Assembly (NCBI GenBank): GCA_015680685.1
Contig: MNCI01021399.1
Location: forward strand, 1,110,149 to 1,174,148
Length of the DNA: 64,000 nucleotides
Direction: 5' to 3'
Source: Gnetum montanum
Taxonomy: Eukaryota; Streptophyta; Gnetopsida; Gnetales; Gnetaceae
Positions within the stretch are counted from its first letter, which is position 1; the number at the start of each line of letters is the position of its first letter. Below are positions 36,201 to 45,712 of the stretch, piece after piece. The notes under the pieces were generated by a model. It made no database searches. It was not told the origin of the DNA and saw only the letters and a program-made list of their open reading frames with translations. The translations under genes were made by a program, and so were the position numbers.

Positions 36201-37970
36201 TTGTAAAGTACAGCCCATGGTCAGTAAGTGTTACTAATTGCTTCATTACTTAATTCCTGATTTTATGTTAGGCTAGCCTACTTACATTAGACATGTTTAA
36301 TAGAAGAGAAAGAAGAAATTTTGGCTCTTGAAGTAGGGGCCCCTATTGTAGAGGAAGAAGAGGTCTCAACTATAGAGGAAGAGGCACCTGCCATGGAGGA
36401 AGAGACCCCTATTACTGATGACCCTTTTGTAGAATGTGCTCCAGCACCTGAGGGGCATATGACTATTGAGGATGTCACCACACTTTTAAGTTAACTAGAA
36501 GGGGACGAGCTACAATTTGATGCTGGTGAGTTTGATCACTTGCTTGATAGTGTGTTGATGGGTGATTCCCCCACTATCACCCCTAAGGGCTTGCTAGGGA
36601 GGAGCTTTGAATTGTCATTTATGTTATTTTTTAGTTTCGTTGTTATTTTCTCCATCATTACTAAGATGTTTTACTATGCAGCGGACACCACTGTTATGGC
36701 CCCCGATTCTTCTTCCTCAATCCATCTTTGATCATGGATCAAGATCCCTAATAAATTCATCTTTATGGAAGGGGTGGTCAATGACATGATTGATCACCTA
36801 GGCAGATTGATCCTGAGATAGGTATGTTGAAGTTACTATGTTAGACTCTCTAAGTTGCTGCATTTCTTTGCTATGGCACTGTGACTAATGCTTTTCCACA
36901 TGTGATTGACAGCTTCTTGTCTCAAGTGGGACCCTCGTCAAGCTGTCGAGGCTGACATAGTGCCTGTACTCCCACTAGGGGTGACCGAGGTTCCTTGTGA
37001 CATTTATGAGAAAACAAGCAAATGTGTGCTCTACTCGGCACGATCATTGTGGGAGTGTAGGCGTGTCAATGAGGACATCTAGAAGAGGATGCAAAAACTT
37101 GAGAAAGATAAGGCTAACCAAGCCATTGATTTGGAGGACCTTTGGTCTAGAAATGAATTTCTATTGGCCCGTGACACTCACGATGGCAATTGGCGTATGG
37201 CTGTAATTAACTATGCAAGATATTGGACAGCCGTATAGAGTAAGAATGAGGCCACACGTGAGATCATAGAACAACACATGCAGATGGACCTTCTACCCAA
37301 AAAGAATCAAGACTGGAAGGACTACAGTGCCAAAGTCTATGAGTGGGGGCAAGCACAAAAGAACCATAAGCACATGTACAAAATAGAACATGCTACCTAT
37401 CCTAAATAATATCGGCATGCTTCTATTGAGTTGCATACCTATAAGCTATTCCTTGATGTCATTGGCACTACTAGGAACTATGAAAAGGTCATGCAAAAAG
37501 TAGTGGTTAGTGAGTATTTTGAAAGAGAAATGACTTTACCTTCTAGGAAGACCACCATCACCACCTTTTCTCTAGGGCCACCCAGATGGACAACTATGGA
37601 GAAATGGAAAGTTGTGGCAAGAAATGATTTGGGGAAGGAAAATTGGACCAACCTCATCGAGGAGTAGATCATACAATGTCTAGTAGCTAGCATGGATAAA
37701 ATACCCTCTAAAATGGACATGGGGCCATCTCAGGTTAGACATTCTTTATTGCATCGTATTTTATTTTATGAGAGCCTAGTTGTAGTTTTGATTTATTGTT
37801 TTATTTTTTGTCTTATGCAGGATCCAAATGGAGGTGCAGGACTGAGTGGAATAGGAAATGGAGATGTTGATGAAGACTTATAGCATGGCAACAAAAGACT
37901 TTTATTTTTTTTGTTTTTGGATTTAAATTTCTGCAAAAATTATTGTATGGATGAAAATTAAATAAAAGAA
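30020..37970 (+). CDS. Antisense intron-bearing gene between pol and gag-pro of element A; function unknown, decayed
   Basis: A plus-strand transcription unit lies inside the minus-strand element. TATA is at 29989. Exon 1 runs to 30259, ending CCTG|GTAAGT. Intron 1 runs to TTGCACAG at 34283 and now carries insertion B1. By-eye exons follow: 34284-34729, 34815-35089, about 35173-36223, 36304-36525, 36682-36821, 36913-37733 and 37821-37883. Each junction shows a GT (usually GTAAGT, GTGAGT or GTATG) and a pyrimidine-rich run before AG. A stop at 37881 is followed by AATAAA at 37961. The predicted protein has a part around 35200-36200 with WLCNGALAILVHNIQEARL, a very acidic part (IVEEEEVSTIEEEAPAMEEE) and a Lys/Glu-rich helical part near 37080-37400. 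A few in-frame stops remain, so this copy is probably dead. No family is firmly recognised. Element C shows the same gene start at its right edge. Confidence 0.6.
30354..30358. other. Target-site duplication of B1, left copy
   Basis: GCTAC immediately before TGTTGGCAACC. The same GCTAC follows TGCCAACA at 33252-33256. Confidence 0.9.
31663..31676 (-). promoter_or_regulatory. TATA box of B1
   Basis: On the minus strand CCCTATAAAAAGGC, preceded by the reverse of TTCAAAGG. The same box occurs in B2 near 43713-43726. It sets the orientation of the B elements as leftward. Confidence 0.6.
31740..31805. repeat. Short direct repeat in B elements
   Basis: TTACTTGCCCAACAAGTTAG occurs twice in a row, with a third partial copy upstream (CCAACCAATTAGG). 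B2 has the same words at 43790-43835. Confidence 0.7.
31991..32870. other. B1-specific GC-rich segment, possible captured gene 5' region
   Basis: From about 32100 the sequence becomes GC- and CpG-rich (GCGCGCCGCC, CTCGGCCGAGG), unlike its surroundings. Plus-strand frame 32239-32736 is open for 165 codons and rich in Ser, Ala, Pro, Gly and Arg. The minus strand is also open (32259-32576). Neither is recognised, and open frames are expected in GC-rich DNA. It may be the promoter and first exon of a captured gene that has kept CpG sites. Confidence 0.4.
32873..33160 (-). pseudogene. Captured subtilisin-like serine protease (subtilase) fragment in B1
   Basis: Read leftwards, GRGGAPFERLAVYKASWN comes first, then, after a frame change and a loss of about 40 residues, DPISVGSFHVVRHGITVICA, GGNEG and VTNTAPWIITIAAS-S-IERDF. 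Plant subtilases have 'RGGAPxARLAVYKxCW', 'GSFHAVxxGIxVVCSAGNxGP' and 'NxAPWxxTVAASTxDRxF' in this order. The Asn in GGNEG corresponds to the oxyanion-hole Asn. The catalytic Asp, His and Ser regions are not included, so it is a fragment of about 90 residues. It lies in the same orientation as B1 (leftward). Confidence 0.85.
33252..33256. other. Target-site duplication of B1, right copy
   Basis: GCTAC, identical to 30354-30358, directly after TGCCAACA. Confidence 0.9.
33300..34283 (+). repeat. Intron 1 of the antisense gene with TACGCT-type word cluster
   Basis: This T-rich stretch carries CTACGCTACGCAGCC, GTTACGCTGG, CTACGCTAAGCGATG and many one-base variants. It ends at a pyrimidine-rich run and AG (TTATGTTGCACAG, 34283). 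In C, the end of the window (63761-64000) is the corresponding intron and likewise begins GTAGGCTGCTATGC. No ORF is recognised. Confidence 0.5.
34284..34729 (+). CDS. Antisense gene, exon 2 (weak resemblance to FCP1/NIF-type HAD phosphatases)
   Basis: One frame reads KPVLIILELVGVLCYLSEPM, then EDAWDFLEFLLHHFSVIVWS, then HLLAKRATVLTKMLLPRAKW, with five stops. Plant NLI-interacting/FCP1-like phosphatases have a strand 'LLVLDxNGLL', then 'FxFEFLxFCFERFEVGVWSS', in that order. The Asp nucleophile would be at the Glu of ILELVG, so the site is lost in this copy, and downstream HAD motifs were not found. I give this as a hypothesis only. The exon ends CAACGG|GTGAGT. Confidence 0.4.
34815..36223 (+). 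CDS. Antisense gene, exons 3 and 4
   Basis: Exon 3 starts after TTTCCAG and reads FYIDKDGLHSNADTLAIVQT and later CVEFYGKCEEVGWLDSKWAS. Exon 4 (about 35173-36223) contains VITFGHDETNLLFKYREVDE, then QCWLCNGALAILVHNIQEAR, IEEWLGNNKDQKGIYIHKVK and, further on, ACLRRFVEFFVVYENDTW. Only a few stops interrupt more than 300 codons, which is better than most coding parts in this window. No known domain was recognised. The exon ends at a GTAAGT donor (36224). Confidence 0.5.
36304..36821 (+). CDS. Antisense gene, exons 5 and 6 (acidic region)
   Basis: Exon 5 encodes a strongly acidic stretch (EEKEEILALEVGAPIVEEEE, then EEEAPAMEEETPITDDPF) and ends at CTG|GTGAG (36526). Exon 6 follows TATGCAG (36681) and ends GATAG|GTATG. 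It reads VMAPDSSSSIHL, a stop, then FIFMEGVVNDMIDHLGRLIL. Acidic low-complexity regions occur in many nuclear proteins; no function is inferred. Confidence 0.45.
36913..37883 (+). CDS. Antisense gene, exons 7 and 8 (C-terminal part)
   Basis: Exon 7 follows TGATTGACAG and reads DPRQAVEADIVPVLPLGVTE, CDIYEKTSKCVLYSARSLWE, RMQKLEKDKANQAIDLEDLW and later EWGQAQKNHKHMYKIEHA. This is a charged, probably helical segment. It ends CTCAG|GTTAG (37734). Exon 8 follows CTTATGCAG and encodes DPNGGAGLSGIGNGDVDEDL, then the stop. The last intron (37734-37820) is 87 bp, a normal plant size. Confidence 0.5.
37961..37966 (+). terminator. Poly(A) signal of the antisense gene
   Basis: AATAAA 78 bp after the stop codon at 37881-37883, preceded by a T-rich stretch (37901-37920). 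Confidence 0.55.
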
Positions 37971-38009
37971 TAGTGTAAAATAATTAGTTTATTTTGTTTT
38001 CATTAATAT

Positions 38010-38280
38010 TTTTTTTATTAATGTGTTTGGGCCACTTGAGGGCCTCTTGTTTTAGTTTTAGGCCATTTCGGGCTACGACAATAGTTTAAGGCCATTTTGG
38101 GCTATTACTTAATGATGATTTTTTAATTTTTATTTTCTTTGTTTTAAGGAAGTAGAGTTGTCCGTTTTAGGCCTTAGTGGGCCGTAATGGTAGTTTAGGT
38201 CCATTTTAGGCCATGGGTAGTTTTAGGCCATTCCAGGCCATGCTAGTTTTAGGTCGTTTTAAGCCTTGTGTACAGTATTG
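38010..38280. repeat. Spacer repeats right of the antisense gene (TAGTTTTAGGCCATTTTGGGC units)
   Basis: Units such as TAGTTTAAGGCCATTTTGGG and TAGTTTTAGGCCATTCCAGG recur about seven times. Read in the direction of A, they are GGCC..CTAAAACTA words. The same type follows gag-pro in D (AAAAGGCCTTAAACTACC at 54537-54554). They mark the end of gag-pro in both elements. Confidence 0.75.
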
Positions 38281-38730
38281 ACAACAAGGGCAATGCAATG
38301 AGAAAACTCAATGTAAAATGAAAATTAGTAAATAGTATAATTAATGTAAACAACAACTTTATTGTGAAATGTAAATGATGCAAATAATAAATTTAATGTA
38401 AAAAATGTAAATTATGCAAGCAGTGAACTTAATCTAAAAATGCAAATATAGTAAATTGAATGTAAGAACGTGAATTAGGCACACAACAAATTGAATGTAG
38501 AATGCAACTTGTACCATTGGAAGTATAACAAGTTTTAATCGTGTAATTTTTTCATAATTCGACATGGGTTAGAATGAGGCATACGGCAGGGTGACCTTGC
38601 ATTGGTATTCATCTATGTTATCGCTTGCGGCTTGGAAGGGCAACTCGACCCACATTGTGTCTTCATTTGGGTTGATGATTTTGGCCTGTTCAGGAGTCTT
38701 AGTTTGAATGGGAGCTTCGTTTTCAGAGAT
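38281..38730. other. AT-rich spacer between protease and repeats of A
   Basis: Low-complexity AATGTAAA words (38290-38500), then unassigned sequence up to the protease stop. No feature was recognised. Confidence 0.4.
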
Positions 38731-39720
38731 TTATATCTCTAAACCTTGCTCCATGCCCACATTGTTTATGGCTTGGGGAGCCACTTCGTCACCATAAATT
38801 ACGACTTTCCCTCCTACGTAGGGTAAGTCGATTTCCTGGTGTATTGGCGACGAGATGGCCCTCAGTTGGGCCAACCACAATCTCCCCAGGATCAAGTTGA
38901 ACCTAGGCATCTCCTCAACCATGATGAATACTATACTCATAGGGAATTTTTCCCCTACTACAAAGTTTGTGTACACAATCCCCTTAATCACCACACATGC
39001 CCCATTGAAGGACTTGAGGGATGAAGTTGCTATGGGCTTAATTTGATCAACCAATTCCAACTTGTCTATGATGGGAAATGGGATCACGTTGGTGCCATCC
39101 CCATCGTCAATGTGTACCCTATGAAATTTTTATTGGATGACCTGAATTGTGATAAACATGGGAGTGGTTGTGACTTGACCCTTTTTAGGGTCATCCTTAA
39201 TGGACTTGTCATGGAATGTCAACTAGTCCAGTCATAGTTCTTCAGCCATAGGGGGTAGCATGACAACATGAATGGCCTTTTCTTCAGCCAGTAGGATTTT
39301 GCTAACAGGGATGAACATCAACATGTGAACCATTACCTTGCAATGGGTTGCAGAGGTCATTACTAAGCCATATAGGCTCAGTGTTGTGTTTTTCTACTTT
39401 AGGACCTATTTAACTTATGCAAGAGCATTTAGAAAATCTTGCTTGCCATCATGTTTTTTGCTAACCTTTTCCTCTTTCATACATCCCAGGAGGAAAATTT
39501 CTTGAGTAGGGATGGCTTCAGGTTGAACACTAGGCTTTTCTAGTTTAGAAGTTGATAGTTGTACCTATGTTTTGCTATTAGCAGCTAATGAGGAAGATGC
39601 CATGGGCACTGCTAACAAGGGGGTAGGCTTGGGAGGACCTAACGCGACACATTCCCTAGCCAGCTTGTCAACTAGGCACTCTTCACACCTGTTTAAGCAA
39701 GGAGGTTGTGGTGTAGCATT
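38731..39720 (-). pseudogene. pro: Element A: aspartic protease region
   Basis: Read leftwards, the part 39130-38731 is nearly open: VHIDDGDGTNVIPFPIIDKL, then VIKGIVYTNFVVGEKFPMSI, VEEMPRFNLILGRLWLAQLR and a C-terminus ending GMEQGLEI. IDDG is the expected active-site motif of this protease type (hydrophobic-D-D-G) and LILGRLW is the second landmark (ILGRPW in most). The N-terminal linker (39130-39720) has several stops. It ends with its own stop and is followed by spacer, not by RT. Element D has the same layout, with VDDG and ILGKPWL. Confidence 0.8.
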
Positions 39721-39726
39721 TTTTGC

Positions 39727-41641
39727 TTAATTTTGTGTTGGGGGTGAGCTTGCATGCCTTGGCACTTGAATGAAAAACAATGCCTTTGTTGTCACAGTGG
39801 TGGAAGATGGAGCAGCTTTTAGCACAAAGGGTGTAGGAGATGTTGGATGAGCCCTAATGACAAAAGGTTGTTGTGACTTAGTTGTTGTTGTTGGCATTTC
39901 TATGTTGCGAGGAGGGACACGGACCACAAACTGTTGTGGTGGTGGATCATTAATGTTGATAGTGTTGATTATGTAACTAGCATTGTTAGCATTGAGGAGG
40001 TCCTTGTAAATTCCCATTGACTGATTTTCAGGTCGAACTAGATTGCTTTCATTTAAGACCAGCTTGCCTTGATCAATCATACATTGAATGTCATCCTTAA
40101 ATGCTAGGAATAAATTTGCATCGTGACCACATAGTTGATGATAGTAACAGAAATGTTCTAACTTGAAATTCTTGGGAACTAGCAGCTCATTAGGCACAAC
40201 CAAGTAGGGGTTCTTAAGAACTTCACAATACCTTTGATGGCGTTTAACAAACTCCTATGACATCTGCTTGTGTTGTATACACCTAGCTCCTAATAGTTTC
40301 TTCAAGAGGTATGAATGCTTAATTCATAAGGGGATATACTTGGAGTGATCCTTGTGCTCAAAGTTCAGCCTTAGCTAGCTTGGTGCCATAGGTGTTGTGG
40401 CCAAGGATTGGCCTATGTTGCTAGAGCTAGGTGTAGTGTTGGTGGGAGCATTGGGTGCTATAGTAGCCTTTTTGTTGTTGTTAGGCTTGGTCTCATTGGC
40501 CACCGTAGCCACCGTGGTTGCTACAACCTTGCCCTTCTCTTTGTCTTTCTTGATGTATGCATTTTTGTACGTCACATAGGTTGGGTCCCTACTAGCTTCA
40601 GCTATGTCCTAAATGCTCTTGGCTTGAGAAAATGTTGGGCTAAGGGACCTTGGGGCTAGGTAGTAGAGCTTAGACGTAATAAAGTCATTTACTACATGCT
40701 TAAAAATGGCCAATAAGTGAGCCTTAGCAATCTATTTGTGTATCTCATTTAAAGTGACGCTCCACCACTGTATGAATCTCTGCACATATTCTAGTGGATC
40801 CTGCTTAACACTCATGAGCTGGTCTAGTGTGACCTCTAATTTCAAGTTGTACTTGAAGTGGGTCATGAATTAGCTTAGCAACTCTTCTAGGGTGGAGATG
40901 GAGGCACGTGGGAGCACACGGTACTAGTCCCAAGCTTTGCCTATCAGAGATATGGAAAAGACATGGATGATGGTGTGAGGCCATGGTTGCAACAATAATG
41001 ATTTAGACCTAAAGGTTACCAAGTGTGCATTTGGATCACCCACCCCATTGTATTTTGTAAATTAGGGGAGTGGCACCCCAGGGGGCAACATAAGCATAGG
41101 GACAGCTAGGCTGATAGGGTCATCATGGTAAAAGTCCATGACTTGGATGATTTCAGAACTAGCGATCTTTAGCTGTTTGATCTCTTCGGTGAGGGTTTGG
41201 ATGAGTTGGAAAGCTTGAACTAGACCCAAGGACATTGCAGGTGGTTGTGGGGTTATAGGAGCAGCCATCATTAGTAGCATTGTTGGGGCAACAACTTGTC
41301 CCATGGAGGGCACTATTGGGGCTGCTCCAGCAAAGGGTGTCTCCTAGGTGGTCCACCACCTAGTGGGTGACACTACCGAGGCAGCCATTGTTGTCAGGGT
41401 CATAGGGTTGGCTACTTGCTTGGTTGGAGGGGTGGCCCATAGCACTATGTTTGGTTGCACCACCTACGGGACTTGGTACACTTGGGATTGGACATAATGT
41501 GACATTTGAGAGGGTTGCATAGTAGGGAGAGAAGTGGCTGGCATCCACCGTGTGATTAAGAGTGGGTATGCTACTAGTGGTGGGATGGGTGTAGACAAGG
41601 GAATAGGAGAAAAAATCACGTGTGCTTGTGACGAGGCACAA
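39727..41641 (-). pseudogene. gag: Element A: gag pseudogene
   Basis: Read leftwards: LTEEIKQLKIASSEIIQVMD, FYHDDPISLAVPM, then LTKYNGVGDPNAHLVTF, LLLQPWPHTIIHVFSISLIG, LEELLS-FMTHFKYNLKLEV and FIQWWSVTLNEIHK. These follow D gag residue by residue (YHDDPINSLVP; KYNGKGDPNAHL; FKYNLNPEATLD). A CYYHQLCGHDAN motif resembles a reduced zinc knuckle. A tail of repeated hydrophobic-basic-Pro units follows (PFVIRAHP, PFVLKAAP). Stops occur about every 60 codons. The start is uncertain. Confidence 0.8.
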
Positions 41642-42510
41642 TGTGCACGTATGATGGCGTAGCTATAACTGACATTGGGTATGATGCCAGGACAGACTGG
41701 GAAGGGAGGGTGACTAGAAATGAAGTTGAAGGGCCTACGTGTTGATAGGTTGAAAACATGGGATGGATGCCGATTACTGAAGAGGGTGTTGGCTATGGTA
41801 GGGTTGTGGTGACAATGAAGGGGGTAAAAGAGAAGAGTAGGTTTGATCGAAAGACAATAGTGGAAGGGATAGTCGTAGTGTAGATCTAGCCACCACCTTT
41901 GGAGTGGAAGTCCAACTCCTCCTACCCATCCTAAAATGCTTCATTGTAGTGGGACACTGTGTCCCGTTCTCTTAACCTACTCACTCGCATCAGTTGGTTT
42001 AGCACCCATTGATATGCTTTAGTCAACGAGATGGTGACATTAGGAGCAGGGATGGACTCCCCCCCGTTCTAGTGGAGGAACTCGAAGTTACATTTATCTT
42101 CAACTTCCTAGTGATCTAAGGGTATATTTTCTTGGAATTTTGTATAGAGGAAATCATATTGCCTTGCATCTTATGCCAAACACTTAGGTGACAGATGCCA
42201 TAGCCTAAGAGACTATCGCTGTACCAACACTAGGTTGGGTGGTCACCTAGGACCTGTTACATGTTGGATAGAGTAGGATACCTCTAGGTCCAAGATGGAA
42301 GCTACTGTGGTAATAGGATTCATTTCTGTTTGTTATGAGAATGAGTAAGAGAGGAGGCTAAAGTAGGATATGTTGGGAAATATTGGAAACTGGTTTCCTT
42401 CACTATCACATCTACTACGCTGAGTAGGATGCAGGTAGCATAGCATAATGGGTATCATATCATGATGGATGTTACGCAGTAGACAACATAACACTATAGA
42501 GAGGTGTTAT
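41642..42510 (-). other. Element A: leader, part 1
   Basis: This stretch lies between gag and the B2 insertion. Short frames may include the gag N-terminus (41360-41641, Thr/Ser/Pro-rich). Near 42410-42490 there are TACGC-type words (ACTACGCTGAGTAGG; GTTACGCAGTAG). Confidence 0.4.
42506..42510. other. Target-site duplication of B2, left copy
   Basis: GTTAT immediately before TGTTGGTGACC; the same GTTAT follows at 45708-45712. Confidence 0.9.
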
Positions 42511-44051
42511 TGTTGGTGACCGTTTGGGACACGACTGCCAATGAGTATCCTCGAATAGGATTTAGGTGCTTGCTGGTCTCTAGCAACACCAAGGCCCAGA
42601 TACCTCCAAATAGACTCAGTAGTTAATGTGAGTATGTGTGTGTGTTGTTGTGGTGTGCAGTTGTGAAAAATGAAATGATTGCGTTGTCTGTAAACTAAAA
42701 ATAACTTATTTTAAAGAGATTCAGCCAACTTTGCCAAGTACTGTGAGTTATTGAGAGTTCCTATTTTGTTCAATTGCCTAGTCTATGTGGTCCTTATAAT
42801 ACCTACTTGTAACAAATAAAATTTTGCAAACTAATTTAAGCACAACTCTGCAAATCTACTTCTAATTTTCCCTAGAGAAAGAGATAGTTCCACAAGAAAA
42901 CTAGAAATAGAGCAAGATTCAATGGAAATAGACAAAAAAGAAAGCATATTTGTGTTAAGACCTCAAATGTTTAAACAAGATAAAATGATATGAGTAAACA
43001 CTTTACAATAAAGCTATCCCAAATCTAATAACTACGAATTGTTCAAACTTCCAAGGCTCAAATAAACAATTTCTTCAAGACAATCCTACTATGCTACCAA
43101 AAAATTGCTACATAAACTATCACGTACGAGACTCTATTTTGGCTAGATAATGGATGTCAACAATTGCATTCAATAGAACCTTTAAAAGACTCGACAATTT
43201 TTGATTGAAATACTATGGAGATTCACTTTAAAGATAAAAGAAGCTATTCTGGTCCTATCAAAATACCAAATATTTTTTGAACCCTCTTGACTATTGAATC
43301 GTTCAATGGCTTGACTACAAGTAGAGGCTCTGTTACAACAATCTCAATAGCAGTTCTTATACATTGCAAAATAATAAAATTCACTACTAAAATTCTGTTA
43401 AGGCTTTGAAACACAAGAGCTTCTATGGCAAAAGTTTAATAAAGATTTCTATTGTGCAACAAGAACAATAAGAGAAATCTAAAAATCCCAAAATTACTTG
43501 CCAAGCATGATACTATCTAAACCACTAGCTAAAAAATTTAAACAAAATAAAAAACAATATGCATAACTCATAGAACTATGAAAAAGAGGCTGAAATATTT
43601 TCTTTAGCAAGTCATCTTACAAGAAATCTTCTTTACAAGTCTTCCAAGACCCCAAGTGAGACCCCAAGTGTGTTGTCCCAAAAGTGTCCTTTCACTTCCT
43701 ACCCCTGAAGCCTTTTTATAGGGTTCAAAAGGTAGTTACATATTTCAAAATATCTTAGCTAACTTCTCTCCAAAGTAAGGAAGTTATAACTTGCCCAACA
43801 AGTTAGGGGATCTTACTTGCCCAACAAGTTAGGTAAGTTACAAAAATTTTGGGTGGTTGTAACCACCATAGAGATAAAAAAAGCTGGATCTGACAAGTGT
43901 CCCATTTAGTTGTCAAGTGGCCCTTTAGTCACCAAGTGGTCACCATGGAGATAACCAAGTTGTAGTTGACAAGTGGCCTTTGTAGTGGTTATAACCACCA
44001 TTTCAATTGAGAGGCTACAATTGTCATGAAATTACAACATTTATAAGAAAT

Positions 44052-44780
44052 TTAAAATGAAGCCAAGGTGATGAATATCTTGTAGTTGTAACCATCATGA
44101 TAGAATAGGGAGCCATGGTAAAGCAACAAATTCATGGTTGGTACAAACCTTTGAATCTTGTTCACCCAGTTGCTTAGAGTAAAAATCATCCCTTTTAAAT
44201 GGGCTAAAAAACTAATAGTTTGCACGGTCTTCCCTAAGCCCATTTGATTAGCCAAAATACTGTTAAAGCCATTCTGCTGCTGAGATAAAAGCCATTTCAC
44301 TTCCTTAATATGGTATGACTTTAACTTTTCACCAATCAAAAGAGGAATTAGTTTCAACTGTTCTTTAGATAAATGCTCCTCTATTAGATTGTCTGACGAT
44401 TCAAGTTGAACATCTTCCTTTGAAGAAATCATAGCGTTGATGCTCTCGTTAGACGTAGTTGTTGCTTTATGCTTGCAACTGTGATGACCTTTGCTACCTT
44501 CTTGTGAGTCCATGTTAGCCTTATCACCTAACATCTATGTAATGTCATCCATTGTTTCTAGCAAAAATTCAAAATACAGTTGCGTTTGATTCAATAACTC
44601 TTCCAGCTTGTTGAATTTAACGTCATCTATGTGCTAAACATCCTTCTTTTTTTTAGCTTGTAATTGTTCTAGTTATGACGTCTCATCTTCTGTGAGGCCC
44701 TTTCCGTGTTGAAAGCTTTAACAAAAGCCCTAATTTTCTCCAAATTACTCTCCGTCTTGATTCAGTCCCTAGTTGTTCCT
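44052..44780 (-). pseudogene. DDM1-like: Captured DDM1-like SNF2 chromatin-remodeller fragment in B2
   Basis: Read leftwards: EDETS-LEQLQAKKKKDV, KLEELLNQTQLYFEFLLETM, a 160-codon open part with AMISSKEDVQLESSDNLIEE, LKLIPLLIGEKLKSYHIKEV, KWLLSQQQNGFNSILANQMG, LGKTVQTISFLAHLKG and TLSNWVNKIQRFVPTMNLLL-YHG. Arabidopsis DDM1 has the same order: QTQLYSEFLLEKM, MISRSKEDGE, LLTGGQLKSYQLKGVKWLIS, NGLNGILADQMGLGKTIQT, then TLSNWFNEIARFTPSINAII. The P-loop (MGLGKT) is intact. About ten residues between HLKG and TLSNW are lost, and stops occur upstream. No introns are evident, suggesting capture from an mRNA. It ends exactly where B1/B2 homology resumes (about 44055). Confidence 0.9.
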
Positions 44781-44849
44781 CCTTGAGATTTCCCTAGTTG
44801 CTTGCAGATGTTGACGATCTCCCTAGGTGTCCAACTTGAAATACTTTTC

Positions 44850-45240
44850 TGAAACCATCTCTGAAATCGATGGAGTGGAGTTAAACAAGACCAATGCTAG
44901 AAGGGAGGTGCTGGGGTTCTATGAATTCAACGCTAATATGGACGATGCCAGGTAATGCCCAAGGTTTAGTAGAAAGTGCGTCAGTCCACGAGGAAACACA
45001 AAAGTATCGTCCACATTTAGAGTCTCCTAGAATAACTGAACTGGTTGTTTTTGTTCACAAATCCCACCAAAACAAATCCACCTTGGAATAGAAACATGAA
45101 CTTGATGGCCCATGGATGACTATGAGGCTGGAGGATGCCACCTGGGGCGAAATTGATGCAAGCCAGACTGAGACCTTGCATGTTGCTGCTGCTGTTTCAA
45201 CGAAAAAAAATCCGTTTCATGCTGTAATTACAAAATGGTG
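44850..45240 (+). pseudogene. Unidentified plus-strand open stretch in B2, possible second captured fragment
   Basis: Frame pieces read EIDGVELNKTNARREVLGFY, then EFNANMDDAR, a frame change, AQGLVESASVHEETQKYRPH, LESPRITELVVFVHKSHQNK, and ELDGPWMTMRLEDATWGEID. The amino-acid mixture looks protein-like and the pieces are in order, but I recognise no family. It lies head-to-head with the DDM1-like fragment. It could be a second captured gene or chance. Confidence 0.3.
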
Positions 45241-45707
45241 TGACAGGCCAAATCACATTTCTTTTTATGAATAATAATGATAACATAATAAGAAAATTAT
45301 CACGACTAGAATGTGGTCACTTTGTGAACAAGAACTTGGCCTTGGTCACCTCCAAACATGAAAAAAATTCTTTTGACCACTATCCGACATTATAGATTTT
45401 ATGACTGCATTCCTTAATCATAGCATTTTGGTTCTCTTGCTTCTGCTTCTTGTTCACATACATAGATACAATGATAACTACTTCAAATGTAAAGGCTTCT
45501 TCAAGTCTTCACATATGTAAGATGCCCTGTGAAATGCAATGATGATAATTATAGAGGTTGATCAACATGTTAGTGATCCTGTACCCATCAATATAGGAAT
45601 GGTCTTATTCCATTTCTCACAAAATAAAATTTTTGCCACTTTCTCAAAAACTCTTAACCAATTTTATCATGCCAACCTGTTCCATGAAATGGCCAAATGT
45701 GCCAACA

Positions 45708-45712
45708 GTTAT
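45708..45712. other. Target-site duplication of B2, right copy
   Basis: GTTAT, identical to 42506-42510, directly after GTGCCAACA. Confidence 0.9.

Larger units (their letters stand above)
42511..45707 (-). mobile_element. B2: 3.2-kb LTR-like element with captured DDM1-type fragment
   Basis: Its left 1.55 kb match B1 (for example TTTAGGTGC, GGCCCAGATACCTCCAAATA, TTGCCAAGTACTGTGAGTT). Its right end (CTGTTCCATGAAATGGCC, ending GTGCCAACA) matches that of B1. TGTTGG/CCAACA termini and the exact 5-bp duplication GTTAT show it inserted on its own, not as the partner LTR of B1. The middle is unrelated to B1 and holds an SNF2-type fragment on the minus strand plus an unidentified open stretch on the plus strand. 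A leftward TATA box lies near 43720. Confidence 0.85.

Noticed and set aside
36287-36481. Minus-strand Ser-rich ORF
   Set aside because: It is the reverse of the acidic GAA/GAG-rich exon 5 of the antisense gene. The plus strand has splice signals and context.
30359-44060. A single 13.7-kb element with the two 1.6-kb copies (30359-31960 and 42511-44060) as its LTR pair
   Set aside because: Each copy lies in its own unit with its own exact 5-bp duplication (GCTAC; GTTAT) and a shared far end (33251; 45707). They are separate insertions of one family.
44052-44780. Functional DDM1 gene
   Set aside because: The helicase half is missing, stops occur upstream, ten residues are lost after HLKG, and it is enclosed in a mobile element.
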